NCBI GenBank assembly: GCA_026413225.1 | Contig: CM048552.1 | Location: forward strand, 1,012,001 to 1,076,000 | Length of the DNA stretch: 64,000 bases | Source of the DNA: Otis tarda | Lineage: Eukaryota > Chordata > Aves > Otidiformes > Otididae | Direction of reading: 5' to 3' | Shown: positions 40,666-51,194 of the stretch, piece by piece | Numbering within the stretch: position 1 is the first letter of the stretch | Layout of the letters: every line of letters starts with the position of its first letter | Made by a program: the position numbers and the translations under genes | The notes under the pieces: model-generated | Databases searched by the model: none | What the model saw: the letters and a program-made list of their open reading frames with translations, nothing else | Told to the model about the DNA's origin: nothing

Positions 40666-43576
40666 AACGTGCGCTGCGCTGGGACGCAGAGGAGGCGGGC
40701 AGGGGCTCCGGGATGCGTTCGGGATGCGTTTGGGAGCTGGGTTCTCCGTCCCCTGGTGCCGTGCCAGGGTCCGTGCTGCCTCAGCGCCGCGCTCGCTGCT
40801 GGTCCCGGGGAGCCGGGGCCGCACTGCGGGGAAGCCCTGCGGGGTCAGCTCAGGCTGCAGCAGCGCTAATTGGGTTGTAATTAGTGGGACTGGGCAAGGC
40901 CAAGGGTTTGGCAGCCCAGCGGCGGCCGTGCTCCGGTAGCGAGGGGCCGAGCTGCGGGCACCGGGGAGAAGGAGGAGCGGAGTGGTCCCAGGCGCTGCCC
41001 CCAAAAAGCCGAGGGCGGCGGGAGCATCCATGGGGACCGGCAGCAGCAGCCCCCTGCACCCAGCAGCGTGCTGCGTCGGGGGGACCAGAGCCCCCTCGCC
41101 TGGCTTTCGGAGAGCCGGGGGGCAAAAGGACAGCCGCTCGCCGCCAAATCATTTGCCGCCCCATTTAGCACCAGTTCCTCCAGTCCGGCCTGCCCATCGC
41201 CCTCAGGATGAGATGCTGCGCCCTGGAAATGCCAGCTGTACGGCCGGGGGTGTCCCGGTGGCACCGGCCGTCCCCACGGCACCGACCGTCCCTTTGCCAC
41301 CAGCCAGCCCTGTGGCACCGACCGTCCCTTTGCCACCAGCCACCCCTGTGGCACCGACCGTCCCGGTGGCACTGACCGTCACTGTGCCACCAGCCACCCC
41401 TGTGGCACCAACCACCCAGTGTCACCGACGGCTGCCACCTCCGAGCCATGGTCCCAGAGCGCGGGTGCCGCGATGGCCTCTGCAGCCCTGCCCTGCCCAT
41501 TCCCCACGGCCCCGCTGCCGGCGGGCGCCCGGCTGTGCCGGTGTCCCCTCTCCTCCCGCCGTGCGGCCCGGACGCGTCCCCTCGGCCACGCTCGCGTCCC
41601 CTCGGCGCTGCTGGTGCCGCAGGAACCCGGAGGCGGGAGCTCGCTGCCCGCTCGCGTCTCCAGGAGGGGTTTGCAAAATTTGTCAGTGCCCAGGGCACTG
41701 CATGGAGTCACAGCAAAGGGTGGGGGGCACCCAGCGCCCCCCTGCACCCCAAAACAGGGAAGCAGCCCCCCACCACACCACGGCTGCCGGCGAGGGCTCT
41801 CTGCGGTACGAGCTGCCGAAGGGCTTGGGGGTCCTGCCCTGCGCCCCCTCCCCGCGGCCGGGCACCCCGCTGGCTCCCAGCGCCCCGCAGCGTTTCGGGG
41901 GCCCCAGAGACCCACCCCCACGGGCAGCCCCCGCAAGCGAATCCCACACGGTGCGAACGGGCGCATCGGCAGCAGTGTCCCGTGCCGGCCGCTGGCCCCC
42001 GCCGCGGTCTCTCCTGGCAGGTCCGGTAATTTTGGTTTTTAAACATTTTGGCAGGGCTGGGTACGAAATCGTGGCGGTGCCACGGGGCCTGGGTGCCGGT
42101 GAAAAACGCAGCCGGACCCGGCCGGGTCGCTCCGTGTTTCCGGAAGAAGAAGGCTCCTCCGGAGCTGCCGTGGAGCGTTTGGAGGTCTCGGACTCCAGCG
42201 GGCGTCTCACAGCCGACCGCGGCTGCAGCTTCGGGTGCCGCCGGCCAGCGGTGGCCGCCGCACGTGCCGTGAGTTGGGCAGGTCTCAGCCCGGCTCTCCG
42301 CAGCGTGCTGCCCCGGGCCCAGGACGCTGCCGCAGCTCGGACGGACAGGCGGCCGAGACGAGGTGTGTTGGTGTCAACCGGCAGCGGCGTCCTCAGACCC
42401 GAGATTTTTGCGAGAACGATGGGGATAACGCAGCTGCCTACTCCTGGGACGGGTTTTTTGTACTTAGAAAAACCTGTAGAACGTTTTTCTCTTATAGAAA
42501 TTACTTTTTCTTGCTTAAAAAGACTCAAAATAAGCTGGAGCCTGACATTGTCCTGCGGAAGAGGGGCCCCCTGTGCTGCCCGGCCAGCGATGGGCGCCTT
42601 TACCCCGGCTCCACCCTTAAATTCAGCTCCTGATCAACCGGAAACCCCAAACTTTTACGCAGAGCGAGGATCGGCTGGCACCCGTCGGCTCTGCGAGCTG
42701 ATGGTGGAGGGAGCGGCGTGGGATCCAGGATGGCTGTGCTGCGCGGTCCTGCTCACCGATGTCCGGATGTCCGGATGCCGGGATTGAGCTCAAGCGATAT
42801 CGCAACTCGGGGGCTCGCCAGCGATTGCGGGGGGCGCAAACCAGCCAGGGCGAACCTTTTCTGGCTTGCCCGTCCCGGTTTCCCGGCCAGAAGCACTCCC
42901 TCCGGGATGGAGCTTTCTCCGGAGGCGCCAGGAAAAGCCCCCATTTAATTAATGGGGGTGTCCCCTGTTTCCGACAGCCCCCCGAGGAGAGGCGTCGAAC
43001 CGGGGTTAATTAACTTCTCCCAGGGTAATTAACGGTATTGTAACGAGGAGGGGGAGCAAAGCTTGGCGTGGAGGGAGGGATGCAAACTGGGGGAAGCGGG
43101 GCAGTGAAGCTGCCCACCCTTCCGCAGCATCCCAGGGGATGGGGCAGGGGCACGGCGCTGGGGACGGTGACAAACGCCCCGGTGTGACGTGGGGGGGTCC
43201 CAGAGGCACCCGGCTCCCCACCGCCCGACCCCAACCGCAGCCCCGGGGACGTGGTTGTGTCCCCACAAACCGCTCGAGGCAGCTGAGGAAGAGGCCGGGG
43301 GCGTCCAGCACGGAGCGGCCAAAATCCCGACGGGACGGACGCGGGTGGGCATCACCCCCCCATGTGCCCGCATGAGCCCCGGTACCCCAAACCCGGGCGG
43401 TGCGGTGGGACGCTTTCACCCCGGCACCCACCCCTTCTGCCCCGCTGGACCCCAGGAGGGTGATGGGGGGTCCCTCACCTCCAAAGGGGCTGAGGTGGTC
43501 CCGGTGAGGTGACGGTGGCCCGGCTGTCACCGACCTGCACCCGCTGCGCCGGAGCCCCCCGCTTCGCCGGGGCCCC
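40666..43576. other. ARF5-PAX4 intergenic region, FSCN3 position
   Basis: In human, FSCN3 lies here. I looked for fascin beta-trefoil blocks (for example the conserved GKYW and GGRYL type strands) in all frames and saw none. The stretch holds a 36 bp tandem repeat (41258-41415), an AT-rich island near 42455-42535 and, close to PAX4, three TTAATTAA or TAATTAA sites (42945, 43006, 43026). Open frames across it are repeat- or composition-driven. Confidence 0.55.
41258..41415. repeat. 36-bp minisatellite
   Basis: About four copies of a 36 bp unit: CCCCTGTGGCACCGACCGTC followed by CCTTTGCCACCAGCCA. Outer copies are degenerate. The length is a multiple of three and leaves an open plus-strand frame reading VAPTVPLPPA repeats, which I do not regard as a gene. 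Confidence 0.85.
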
Positions 43577-46500
43577 TCAGAGGCAGGGGCACCCCGGCGC
43601 GTGGAGGCGGGCGAGGGGCTGGGGCGAGCCGGCGTGGAGCGGGGGGCTCGGCGGGGGCCCGCGCAGCAGGCTGGCCGCGGGGGGCAGCTGGGCCCGGGGG
43701 GCAGCAGGGCGAAGGGGGGGCTCTCCAAGGGCTGCCAGGGTCCCGGAGGGGGGCTGCCGCCGGGGGCCAGGCCTGCGGGACGGAAAGGGGGCTGGGGCGG
43801 CGCGGGGGGAGCACCGCCCACCCCACGTCACCCCCCCCTCCCCGGGGGTCCCGCACCCCGCCGCCACCACCCACCCCCGCCCCGCTCCCGGCCCTTTTAC
43901 CGCAGCAAGCGTCGTCCCAGGCGCGGGGGTCGGGGGTGCAGAGGTGCAGCGGGGCCGGGGGGCTGCGGTAGGCGGCGAGGCCGTGGCCGTGACCGCCGAG
44001 GGGCTGCGGGGGGGGGGGGGGGGGGGGCGAGATGTCACGGGTGGGGATGCTGAGGTGACGCTGCCGGGTCGGGACGGCTCCGGAGGGGGGGGGGGGCAGC
44101 GCCCCGGGAGCTCGGAGCAGCCGGGCAGCGGGAGTGGGGGTCCCAGAGGGTGCCCGGAGCGCGCTGGGGGGCGGCGAGCCCTCCCCGCCCCCCCCCCGGC
44201 CGCCTCCTACCTGCGCGGAGCCCGCGGCTGCGGTGGTCGGGGGGCGGCAAGCGGCCGCGGCTGCCCCGCGGGGCGGGACCCACTGGCACCAGGAGCCTGC
44301 GTGGGGAGAGGCGGGGAGGGCAGCGCCCCGGCCCTGATTTTGGGGTGCGGAGGTCCTCTCCCCAGCTCCCAGCGGGGCTCTGGAGCCGGGAAGCAAAGCC
44401 AAGCATCCCGGCGCTCAGCGCCGAATTTCAGCCCCCCCCGGACCCCGGCCCCCCTCTTTGGCATGGCGTCCCCGTCCCCTCCGTCCCCCCCCCGTCCCCC
44501 CGGGGCTGTCACCTGCGCCGCCGGCCTCCAGCCTCTGCTTGGCCTCCCGCCTCCACTTCGCTCGCCGGTTGGAGAACCAGACCTGGGGAGCAGGGGGGAG
44601 GTCGGGGCTGGCAGCCCCCACCCCGCGGCACCCGCGCCCCGGCTCCTCGCCGCAAGGCTCAGCCCCGGGACGCGGGGCACACGGCGCGGGAGACACGCGT
44701 GTGCGCGGCGTGACGGCGGCCACGGGCAGCCCCGCAGGTACTCGCTGCCAGGGCCACCATGACGGCCGGCGGTGGTCTGCGGCTGGGAGGGGAAGGGGCT
44801 GCCGCCGGCCGGTGAAGGTTTGGACGTCTGCTGGAGCTACCGAGCGTGCCCGCGGCGCGTGTGCGAGAGGCGCGTGCCGGTGTGCCCGGGGGTCTGCCGT
44901 GGTGCGTGCCACGGCGTGCCCGGGAGCATACCGTGGAGCCTACCATGGAGCATGCCACGAAACGCGCCGTGCAATTTGCCATGGTGCCACAAAACGTGCC
45001 GCAGAGTTTGCCATGGAGTGCGCCGCAGCACATGCCATGAAACATGCCATGGAGCATGCCATGGTGCGTGCCACGAAACGCGCCAGGGAATTTGCCGTGG
45101 TGCACGCCATGGAGTTTGCCATGGAGTTTGCCACGCCGTGTGCCACGGAATGTGCCATGGAATGTGCCATGGAGCGTGCCACACAGTGTACCATGAGACA
45201 CGCCACGGCGCGTGCCACGGCGCGTGCCACAGCTCTGCAGCACTGTCCCGTCCCCCCCCCGGCCCTGTGCCACCATCCCGGGGTCCAGCAGTGTCCCCAC
45301 CACGGAGCGGGGGCTGCACCGGGAGGGGGCACACAGCAGGGCAGGCGCGCGGCCAGGGCACGGGCACAGGGGCTGCGGCCGAGGAGCAGCCCGAGGGTCC
45401 CGCGCCCCCGGCCTTGCCACGGCGGACGCGAGACACCGGCGCGTCCCGACGGAGTGCGGCGCGTCTCCTCTTACCCTGATGGTCGCGTCGGGAAGTTGGG
45501 TGGCCGCCACCAGCCTCTGCCGGGTGACGAGGTCCGGGTACTGTCCCCTCTGGAACTCTGCGAGGGGGACCGGGGTGAGATCGGCCCGTTGGGCGCAGCC
45601 ACCCCGCCGGCGACGCCGGGACGCGCGGCTGCAGCCGGTCCGTGGCCGGGTGCCGGTGCCCGCAGCGCAGCAGTGGCCGTGCCACGCGAAGGGCCAGGAG
45701 CCCATCCAGAAAGCGGCGATGCCGTCCCTTGGGAATGGCCCTGCTCCGTCCCGGCGCTCCACGCCGAGCGGGGAGCCGTACCTTTCTCCAGGGCCTCCGA
45801 CTGTTGGCTGGAGAAAACCGTCCGGTTCCTGTGCCGGGCGCTCAGCGGGAGCCGCTGGGTCCCCGGGGAGACGGCGGCGGTGGCACCGGCTTCGGCGGGC
45901 GAGCCGGGGGGGTGCGAGGCAGAGAGAGCGGCGAGGGGGGACACTGCGGGGACAGAAAGGCAGAAATTTTGGGGGTTCCCAGCTCTGGGGGCACGGGGTC
46001 AGTGTGGGGAGGAGCCGTGCGCACGCACACGCGTGTGTGCATGCGGATGCGTGCGCAGCCGGGAAGCCAACTGGGAGCAGGGGGCTCTCGTGGCGCGTCA
46101 CCCCCGGCAAAGCTCACCCCGGGGCGGCGAGTCCCCGGCGAAACCCCGCTCAGCCGCCAGCCGCAGGTGGCTCGGCAGGGTCCTCAGCACCCGGTTGATG
46201 GAGGAGACCTGGGAGGGGAGAGACGGGGCTGCGCCGCGGGCGGGGGGCATCGGGCAAAGCCCCCGTGGCGGCGGGCAGCCCTCCGCTCGCCACAGCGGCC
46301 GGGGACGTCGGCTCGGGGAGGCGTCGAGGCGGGGAGCGACCGAAGCCGACGCCCCAAAGCGCGGCCCCGAGGTGCCCTCCCGCCGCCGTGCCCGAGCACG
46401 CGCCGCCGATTCTCCGCAACCCTTTAATTTTGGCGGCGCCCTGACGCCGGAGACGACGGCCGAGCTCGCTGGGGACGCGGCTCTGCTTTAGCTGGGAGCG

Positions 46501-47511
46501 AGCGATTTTCTCCCCCCGCCGTCTCAGCGAGCGTCCTCCCCGCCGCCCCCTCGCCCACCCCGCAGCACCCCGGCCGCGGGGCCCGGACGCCGGCCCAAGC
46601 ACGCGGCCCCGGCGTGGCGGCGGCGAGGACTCACGCTGGGGGTCCGGTCGCTGGCGCAGACGCCTTCAGCGCGCAGCTGCCGGCGGATCTCCCAGGCGAA
46701 GAGCGAGGGCCGCTCCCGCTTCAGCTGGGCGATCCTGGCCACCACCTCGGGGGTGGCCATGCGGGGCTTGCTGCCCCCCGCCGCCATGGGCTCCACGGCC
46801 CCCGTCCGGTAGTAGCGGCCCAGGATTTTGCTGACGCAGCCGTTGGACACCTGCGGATGGGGCGGCTGCGGCACAGGCTCAGCAGGAACAGGATTTGGAG
46901 GGGGAACTCCCCCACCACCACCCGGGACCCTCCGACGCCGGCGCACCTTGAGGCTGCGGGAGATGTCGGAGGTCCGCACGCCGCACGCCGCCAGCTCGAT
47001 GATCCGCTGCCTCTTGCAGGCGGGGAGGGGGCGGCCGTTCACGAAGAGCCCCCCCAGCTGGTTCACGCCGCCGGGCCCTGGGGAGAAGCCGGGGTGGGAG
47101 GGGGGTGTCAGGGACCCCCCACGCACTGAGCGGGGGTTTGCAGGGGGCAGGAGGATTGGGAGCGATGTGGGGCTGGTTGCTGGGGTGGGGGTGCAGGCAG
47201 GGAGCGGGGGGACGCTGGCAGGAAAAATTCCCGGTGGAGGAGCACGGGGAGAAGCGGGGGGACTGGCTGGGGGGGTGAGAAGCACTGGGGGGCCGGGGGG
47301 CCCCGGGTTTATCAGCTTCTAGCACCCAGTGTGGGGGGAAAAGCAGCCCCGTTGATGGGGCGGGGGCTGACGCGGCACCTCCCCAATTCCCCCGGGATCG
47401 CGGACACCGGGATCGCGGACACCGGGATCATGGATACTGGGCTCGCGGATGCCGGCACCGCGCTCCCCGAGCCGCCGCGGCGCAGCAGCACGGCTCACCT
47501 CGGTGTTGCAT
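43577..47511 (-). CDS. PAX4: Paired box protein PAX4 (complete model, about 389 residues)
   Basis: Pax4/6-class transcription factor; in mammals it specifies pancreatic beta and delta cells and mainly represses. Exons in transcript order: 47499-47511, 46947-47077, 46635-46850, 46118-46208, 45782-45943, 45475-45557, 44513-44582, 44211-44296, 43901-44003, 43577-43791. All are GT-AG and in phase. Exon 1 codes MQHR plus one base. The paired domain runs from [15 protein letters not shown] through [20 protein letters not shown] and [20 protein letters not shown] to [12 protein letters not shown]. The homeodomain runs from [20 protein letters not shown] to [18 protein letters not shown], with Ser at position 50 as in Pax proteins. 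Exons 1-7 are firm. Exons 8-10 (Pro/Ala/Cys-rich, ending APGCPCL) rest on splice sites and phase only. A longer last exon from an acceptor at 43772 to a stop at 43006 is an alternative. Position between ARF5 and SND1 supports PAX4 over PAX6 or PAX10. No internal stop was seen. Confidence 0.93.
44008..44027. repeat. 20-base G homopolymer at a PAX4 splice acceptor
   Basis: Twenty consecutive G on plus. On the transcribed minus strand this is a C20 tract ending in GCAG, the polypyrimidine tract of the acceptor for the exon at 43901-44003. Confidence 0.9.
44870..45235. repeat. 12-bp GCCATGGAGNNT minisatellite in PAX4 intron 6
   Basis: About 30 tandem 12 bp units of the form GCCATGGAGTTT, GCCACGGAATGT, GCCATGGAGCGT and so on. 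Most carry CCATGG or CATGCC, so the array is rich in short palindromes. It lies between the two homeodomain exons 45475-45557 and 44513-44582. The unit length keeps frames open on both strands; these are not genes. Confidence 0.9.
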
Positions 47512-48360
47512 GGCGAGGCTTCTCCGGGCGCGTTCGGTGCCTGGGAATCGCCAAGCGGAGTCAGCGGCCGTCGTGAGGCCGGATAAACCGGTGACGGCGT
47601 CGGGGGCTCGGCCGCGGCCCCTGCCCGCCGTCCCGCAAGGAGAAGGGAGAGCACGGGCAGGGGATGGAAACGCTCCATCGTGTCGGGATGCTTGGGAAAT
47701 CGTCGCGCCCCAAGCCCAGCCGGGGTTTGAAGCGCTCGCTCGGGCGCCGGAGCAGCCGGCGAGATGCCGGGAACGCGGCCGGCGCCCAATGGCGCGCAGC
47801 AGAGCCGGCTTGGCTGGGCCGTGTCCCCATCGCTGCCTGCGCTCCCTCGGAGAACCCCCGAGGGACGGAGGGTTTCCCGGCGCGCCCACCCCGCCGGGGT
47901 CCCGCGCGGCGTCGGAGGGGCTGGAGGTGGCGGGAGACGGGGAACGGGGAGCTCCGGGTGCGCGTGCAGCGGCTTGGGTGCCGTCCGGGAGCCGTTTGCC
48001 ACCCGCTTTAACCCTTCCCTTGCATTCCCTCCCAGGTTAACCCGGGATTTCACCCGAAACACCCCAAAAACTCCTGGACACCCCCCAGCGCAGGGCTGTC
48101 CCCAAATCCCACCGCTTCCCCGCGACGGCTCGGGAACGGCGTTCGGAGACGCACGCGTGCCGGAGAGCGGGTGCAAATTGGGTGGGGGGGGGAGGGGGGT
48201 ACCTGCGGTGGGTCCGTCGAAGCCACGCGGGTGCTGCTGCCGGCGCGGGGCGGCTGGTGAGGGAGCGGGGCCGTGATGTCACGGGGCAGGAGGAAGAGGA
48301 GGATGGGGAGGAAGGGGAGGCCAGATGGGGAATGAGTGGCCGCGCCCGGGGTAAATCCGG
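47512..48360 (-). promoter_or_regulatory. PAX4: PAX4 5' flank
   Basis: GC-rich sequence upstream of the PAX4 ATG. No TATA box was placed. It includes three near-identical 17 bp copies of GGATCGCGGACACCG or a variant on the far side (47395-47450, intron 1). No other gene was recognised. Confidence 0.4.
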
Positions 48361-48431
48361 GTCGGGGGGTTCCGTCGGGGCTCGGGGCCGGCTCTTTGAG
48401 CCGGCCCCGAGCCCCGACGGAGCCCCCCGAC
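48361..48431. repeat. Near-perfect 34-bp inverted repeat (hairpin, 3-base loop)
   Basis: Arms 48361-48394 and 48398-48431 pair over all 34 positions except one T-G (48370 with 48422), around a TTT loop. The centre reads GGCCGGCTCTTTGAGCCGGC. It lies about 0.85 kb upstream of the PAX4 start codon. It matches no transposon end I know, and target-site duplications are not obvious. Confidence 0.92.
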
Positions 48432-48574
48432 CCAGGGAGTGATTCAGTACCGGTGTTGCCGTCGATATTCCAGCCGCAACACCCAGCATTCCCAGTATCC
48501 CCCGACGTTCGCTCCCACGTCTCCCATCAAGCGAAACAGGGACGGACAGATGGGATTCAACCATCAATCCAGAT

Positions 48575-48970
48575 TCGGCTTTATGACATTTATTTAATTT
48601 TTTTTTTTTGAGGAGGAGTGAGCAAATAGAAGGCGGCCCGGCTTTGGATGACGGGCAAGCGGGGATGTGCGACTGGAGGGACCGGCACAGATGGGACCCC
48701 CCCTTTTGCCTCCCCCCCCCTTTGCTTAGGAGATAAAAACCGCGTTGTAAAACCCTTTCAAATAAAATATTTGAAGAGCAAATATTAGCCAGCGAGGAGC
48801 CCCGCGCCGCGGCCCTCCGCGCCCGGCCCCACCGGTAATCCGGCGTTATTTGCAACCCCCCCGCCTCCGCCCCCCCCCGCATCCCCACCCCCCGGCCCCC
48901 GCATTCCCAGCACGAACTGGTGGCCTTTAACAAAATACCATATGCTCCCAATTACACATTAACCACGGCC
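48575..48970. promoter_or_regulatory. AT-rich island upstream of PAX4, candidate enhancer
   Basis: An AT-rich patch inside very GC-rich DNA, 1.1-1.45 kb upstream of the PAX4 ATG. It contains a perfect inverted repeat TTCAAATAAAATATTTGAA (48757-48775), FOXA-like GCAAATATT, an E-box CATATG (48939-48944) and ATTAAC (48958-48963, an HNF1 half-site on minus) near other TAAT cores. AATAAA-type hexamers also occur on both strands, so a transcript end is an alternative reading. Function is inferred only from motifs and position. Confidence 0.4.
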
Positions 48971-49489
48971 CGACGGGGCCCCGGCCTGGCCCCCCGGGAC
49001 CCCCCGCGCCGCCCCCGCGCGCTCCCCCAAACACCCCCCTCCTCCGCTCCACCCGCTCGTGTCCTCCCGTGGGGTCGGGGTCTCGGTGAGGGGGCGGCGC
49101 TGGCAGACCCTTGGACCCCCCCCCCGGCTCCATCCCGGCCCCCGGGGAGCCCCGACGGAGCCCCCGCGCCGGGGGGGCCCCGTGCGTAACGCGGCGGGGA
49201 GGGGGGCGCGGGGCGCAGCCCTGGGGCGGGGGGGGCCTGGAGGAGGGGAGAGGCCCCGCTGCTCCCCCCCCCACCCCGGGAGCGGCCGGGGGGGCGGCGG
49301 GAGGGGAGGGGGGGGCCGGGAGCGGGGAGCGCGGCCCCTCGGGGATGGGCGCACCGGGTGCGGCGCGGCGGCGGCGGGCGCGGCGCACGGGGAGGGGCGG
49401 GGGCGGGGGAGCTCAGCGGGCGAGGGACCGGAGGAAACGGGGGCAGGGAGACCCCCGGGGAGAGGGGAGGGAGGTGCGGGCCTGGGGAG

Positions 49490-50752
49490 AGGTGGAGGTG
49501 GAGCTGGAGAGGTGGAGAGGTGGAGATGGAGAGGTGGAGATGGAGAGGCGGAGATGGAGATGGAGAGGTGGAGATGGAGACGTGGGGAGGTGGAGATGGA
49601 GAGGTGGGGAGGTGGAGAGATGGAGAGGCGAAGATGGAGAGGTGGAGAGGTGGAGGTGGAGAGGTGGAGAGGTGGAGAGATGGAGAGGTGGAGATGGAGA
49701 GGTGGGGAGGTGGAGATGGAGAGGTGGGGAGGTGGAGAGGTGAGGAGGTGGAAATGGAGAGGTGGAGATGGAGAGGTGGAGATGGAGAGGTGGGGAGGTG
49801 GAGAGGTGGGGAGGTGGGGAGGTGGAAATGGAGAGGTGGAGATGGAGAGGTGGGGAGGTGGAGAGGTGGGGAGGTGGGGAGGTGGAAATGGAGAGGTGGA
49901 GATGGAGAGGTGGAGATGGAGAGGTGGAGAGGTGGAGATGGAGAGGCGGAGATGGAGATGGAGAGGTGGAGATGGAGAGGTGGGGAGGTGGAGATGGAGA
50001 GGTGGAGATGGAGAGGTGGAGATGGAGAGGTGGAGATGGAGAAGTGGAGAGGTGGAGATGGAGGGGTGGAGATGGAGGGGTGGAGAGGTGGAGAGGTGGA
50101 GAGATGGAGAGGTGGAGAGGTGGAGATGGAGAGGTGGAGATGGAGATGGAGAGGTGGAGATGGAGAGGTGGAGATGGAGATGGAGAGGTGGAGATGGAGA
50201 GGTGGGGAGGTGGAGATGGAGAGGTGGGGAGGTGGAGAGATGGAGAGGCGAAGATGGAGAGGTGGAGAGGTGGAGGTGGAGAGGTGGAGATGGAGATGGA
50301 GAGGTGGAGATGGAGAGGTGGAGATGGAGAGGTGGAGAGGTGGAGAGATGGAGAGGTGGAGAGGTGGAGAGGTGGAGAGGTGGAGAGGTGGAAATGGAGA
50401 GGTGGGGAGGTGGAAATGGAGAGGTGAGGAGGTGGAGAGGTGAGGAGGTGGAAATGGAGAGGTGGAGATGGAGAGGTGGAGATGGAGAGGTGGAGATGGA
50501 GAGGTGGAGAGGTGGAGATGGAGAGGTGGAGATGGAGAGGTGGAGAGGTGGAGATGGAGAGGTGGAGAGGTGGAGATGGAGAGGTGGGGAGGTGGAGAGG
50601 TGGGGAGGTGGAGATGGAGAGGTGGAGAAGTGGAGATGGAGAGGTGGAGAGGTGGGGAGGTGGAGAGGTGGGGAGGTGGAGATGGAGAGACCGAGAGACG
50701 GAGAGGTGGAGATGGAGAGACGGAGAGATGGAGAGATGGGGAGGTGCAGAGA
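49490..50752. repeat. 1.26-kb hexamer-based array (GGTGGAGATGGAGA)n
   Basis: An array of 6 bp words (GGTGGA, GATGGA, GAGGTG and variants) with larger 12-30 bp patterns. The plus strand is almost only G, A and T. It keeps both strands open for more than 350 codons (for example a plus frame over 49059-51044 and a minus frame over 48959-50767); these frames are artefacts. Confidence 0.95.
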
Positions 50753-51194
50753 CGCGCCAGGCCTCATGGTTCTCTCTCTCCATTCAGCCCTTCCTGCTCA
50801 TCTCCTCCCATCCACTGTCCTCCCGGCTCCGGGAAGAGCTTTCTGCAGACGTTTCTCCTGCGCCGGGCAGTGCAGCCCAGCGGATCTGGCGTTACGGATT
50901 TGTCCCTCCACAGCACGCGGGGGTGCCCGGGGACAGAGAGGGTTTGGGGGTGGTGGCCCCGGCGTGCGCCGCCATGGCCGTGCCTCCAGCTGCACCCAGA
51001 GCTGGCACCCTTCGGGCAGCACCCACACCCCGCCGGGCGTGTAGGTGTGATGTCCGGGGAGGGGCCGGAGGGGCCAAGCTGGGGTGCTGGGGTGGCCTGG
51101 GAGGGGTGGGGATGTGGAGCTGCCCTCAGGCAGGAGAAGAGCTCGGTGCTGCTCTGGGGCAGGACGGGGATACGGGGCTTCCCAGAGGAAGGAC

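Noticed and set aside
42235-42633. Possible FSCN3 remnant in a 132-codon frame with an AT-rich part
   Set aside because: No fascin beta-trefoil motif is present; the frame is unlike fascin strands and lacks partner exons.
43577-47511. Assignment to PAX6 or PAX10
   Set aside because: PAX10 lacks a paired domain, PAX6 residues in the paired domain differ, and the ARF5-SND1 flanks are those of PAX4.
49059-51044. 661-codon plus-strand frame and a 602-codon minus-strand frame over the same DNA
   Set aside because: Both come from a hexamer array without stop words. The translations are monotonous (Arg, Trp, Gly, Glu or His, Leu, Ser, Pro), overlap on opposite strands and resemble no protein.
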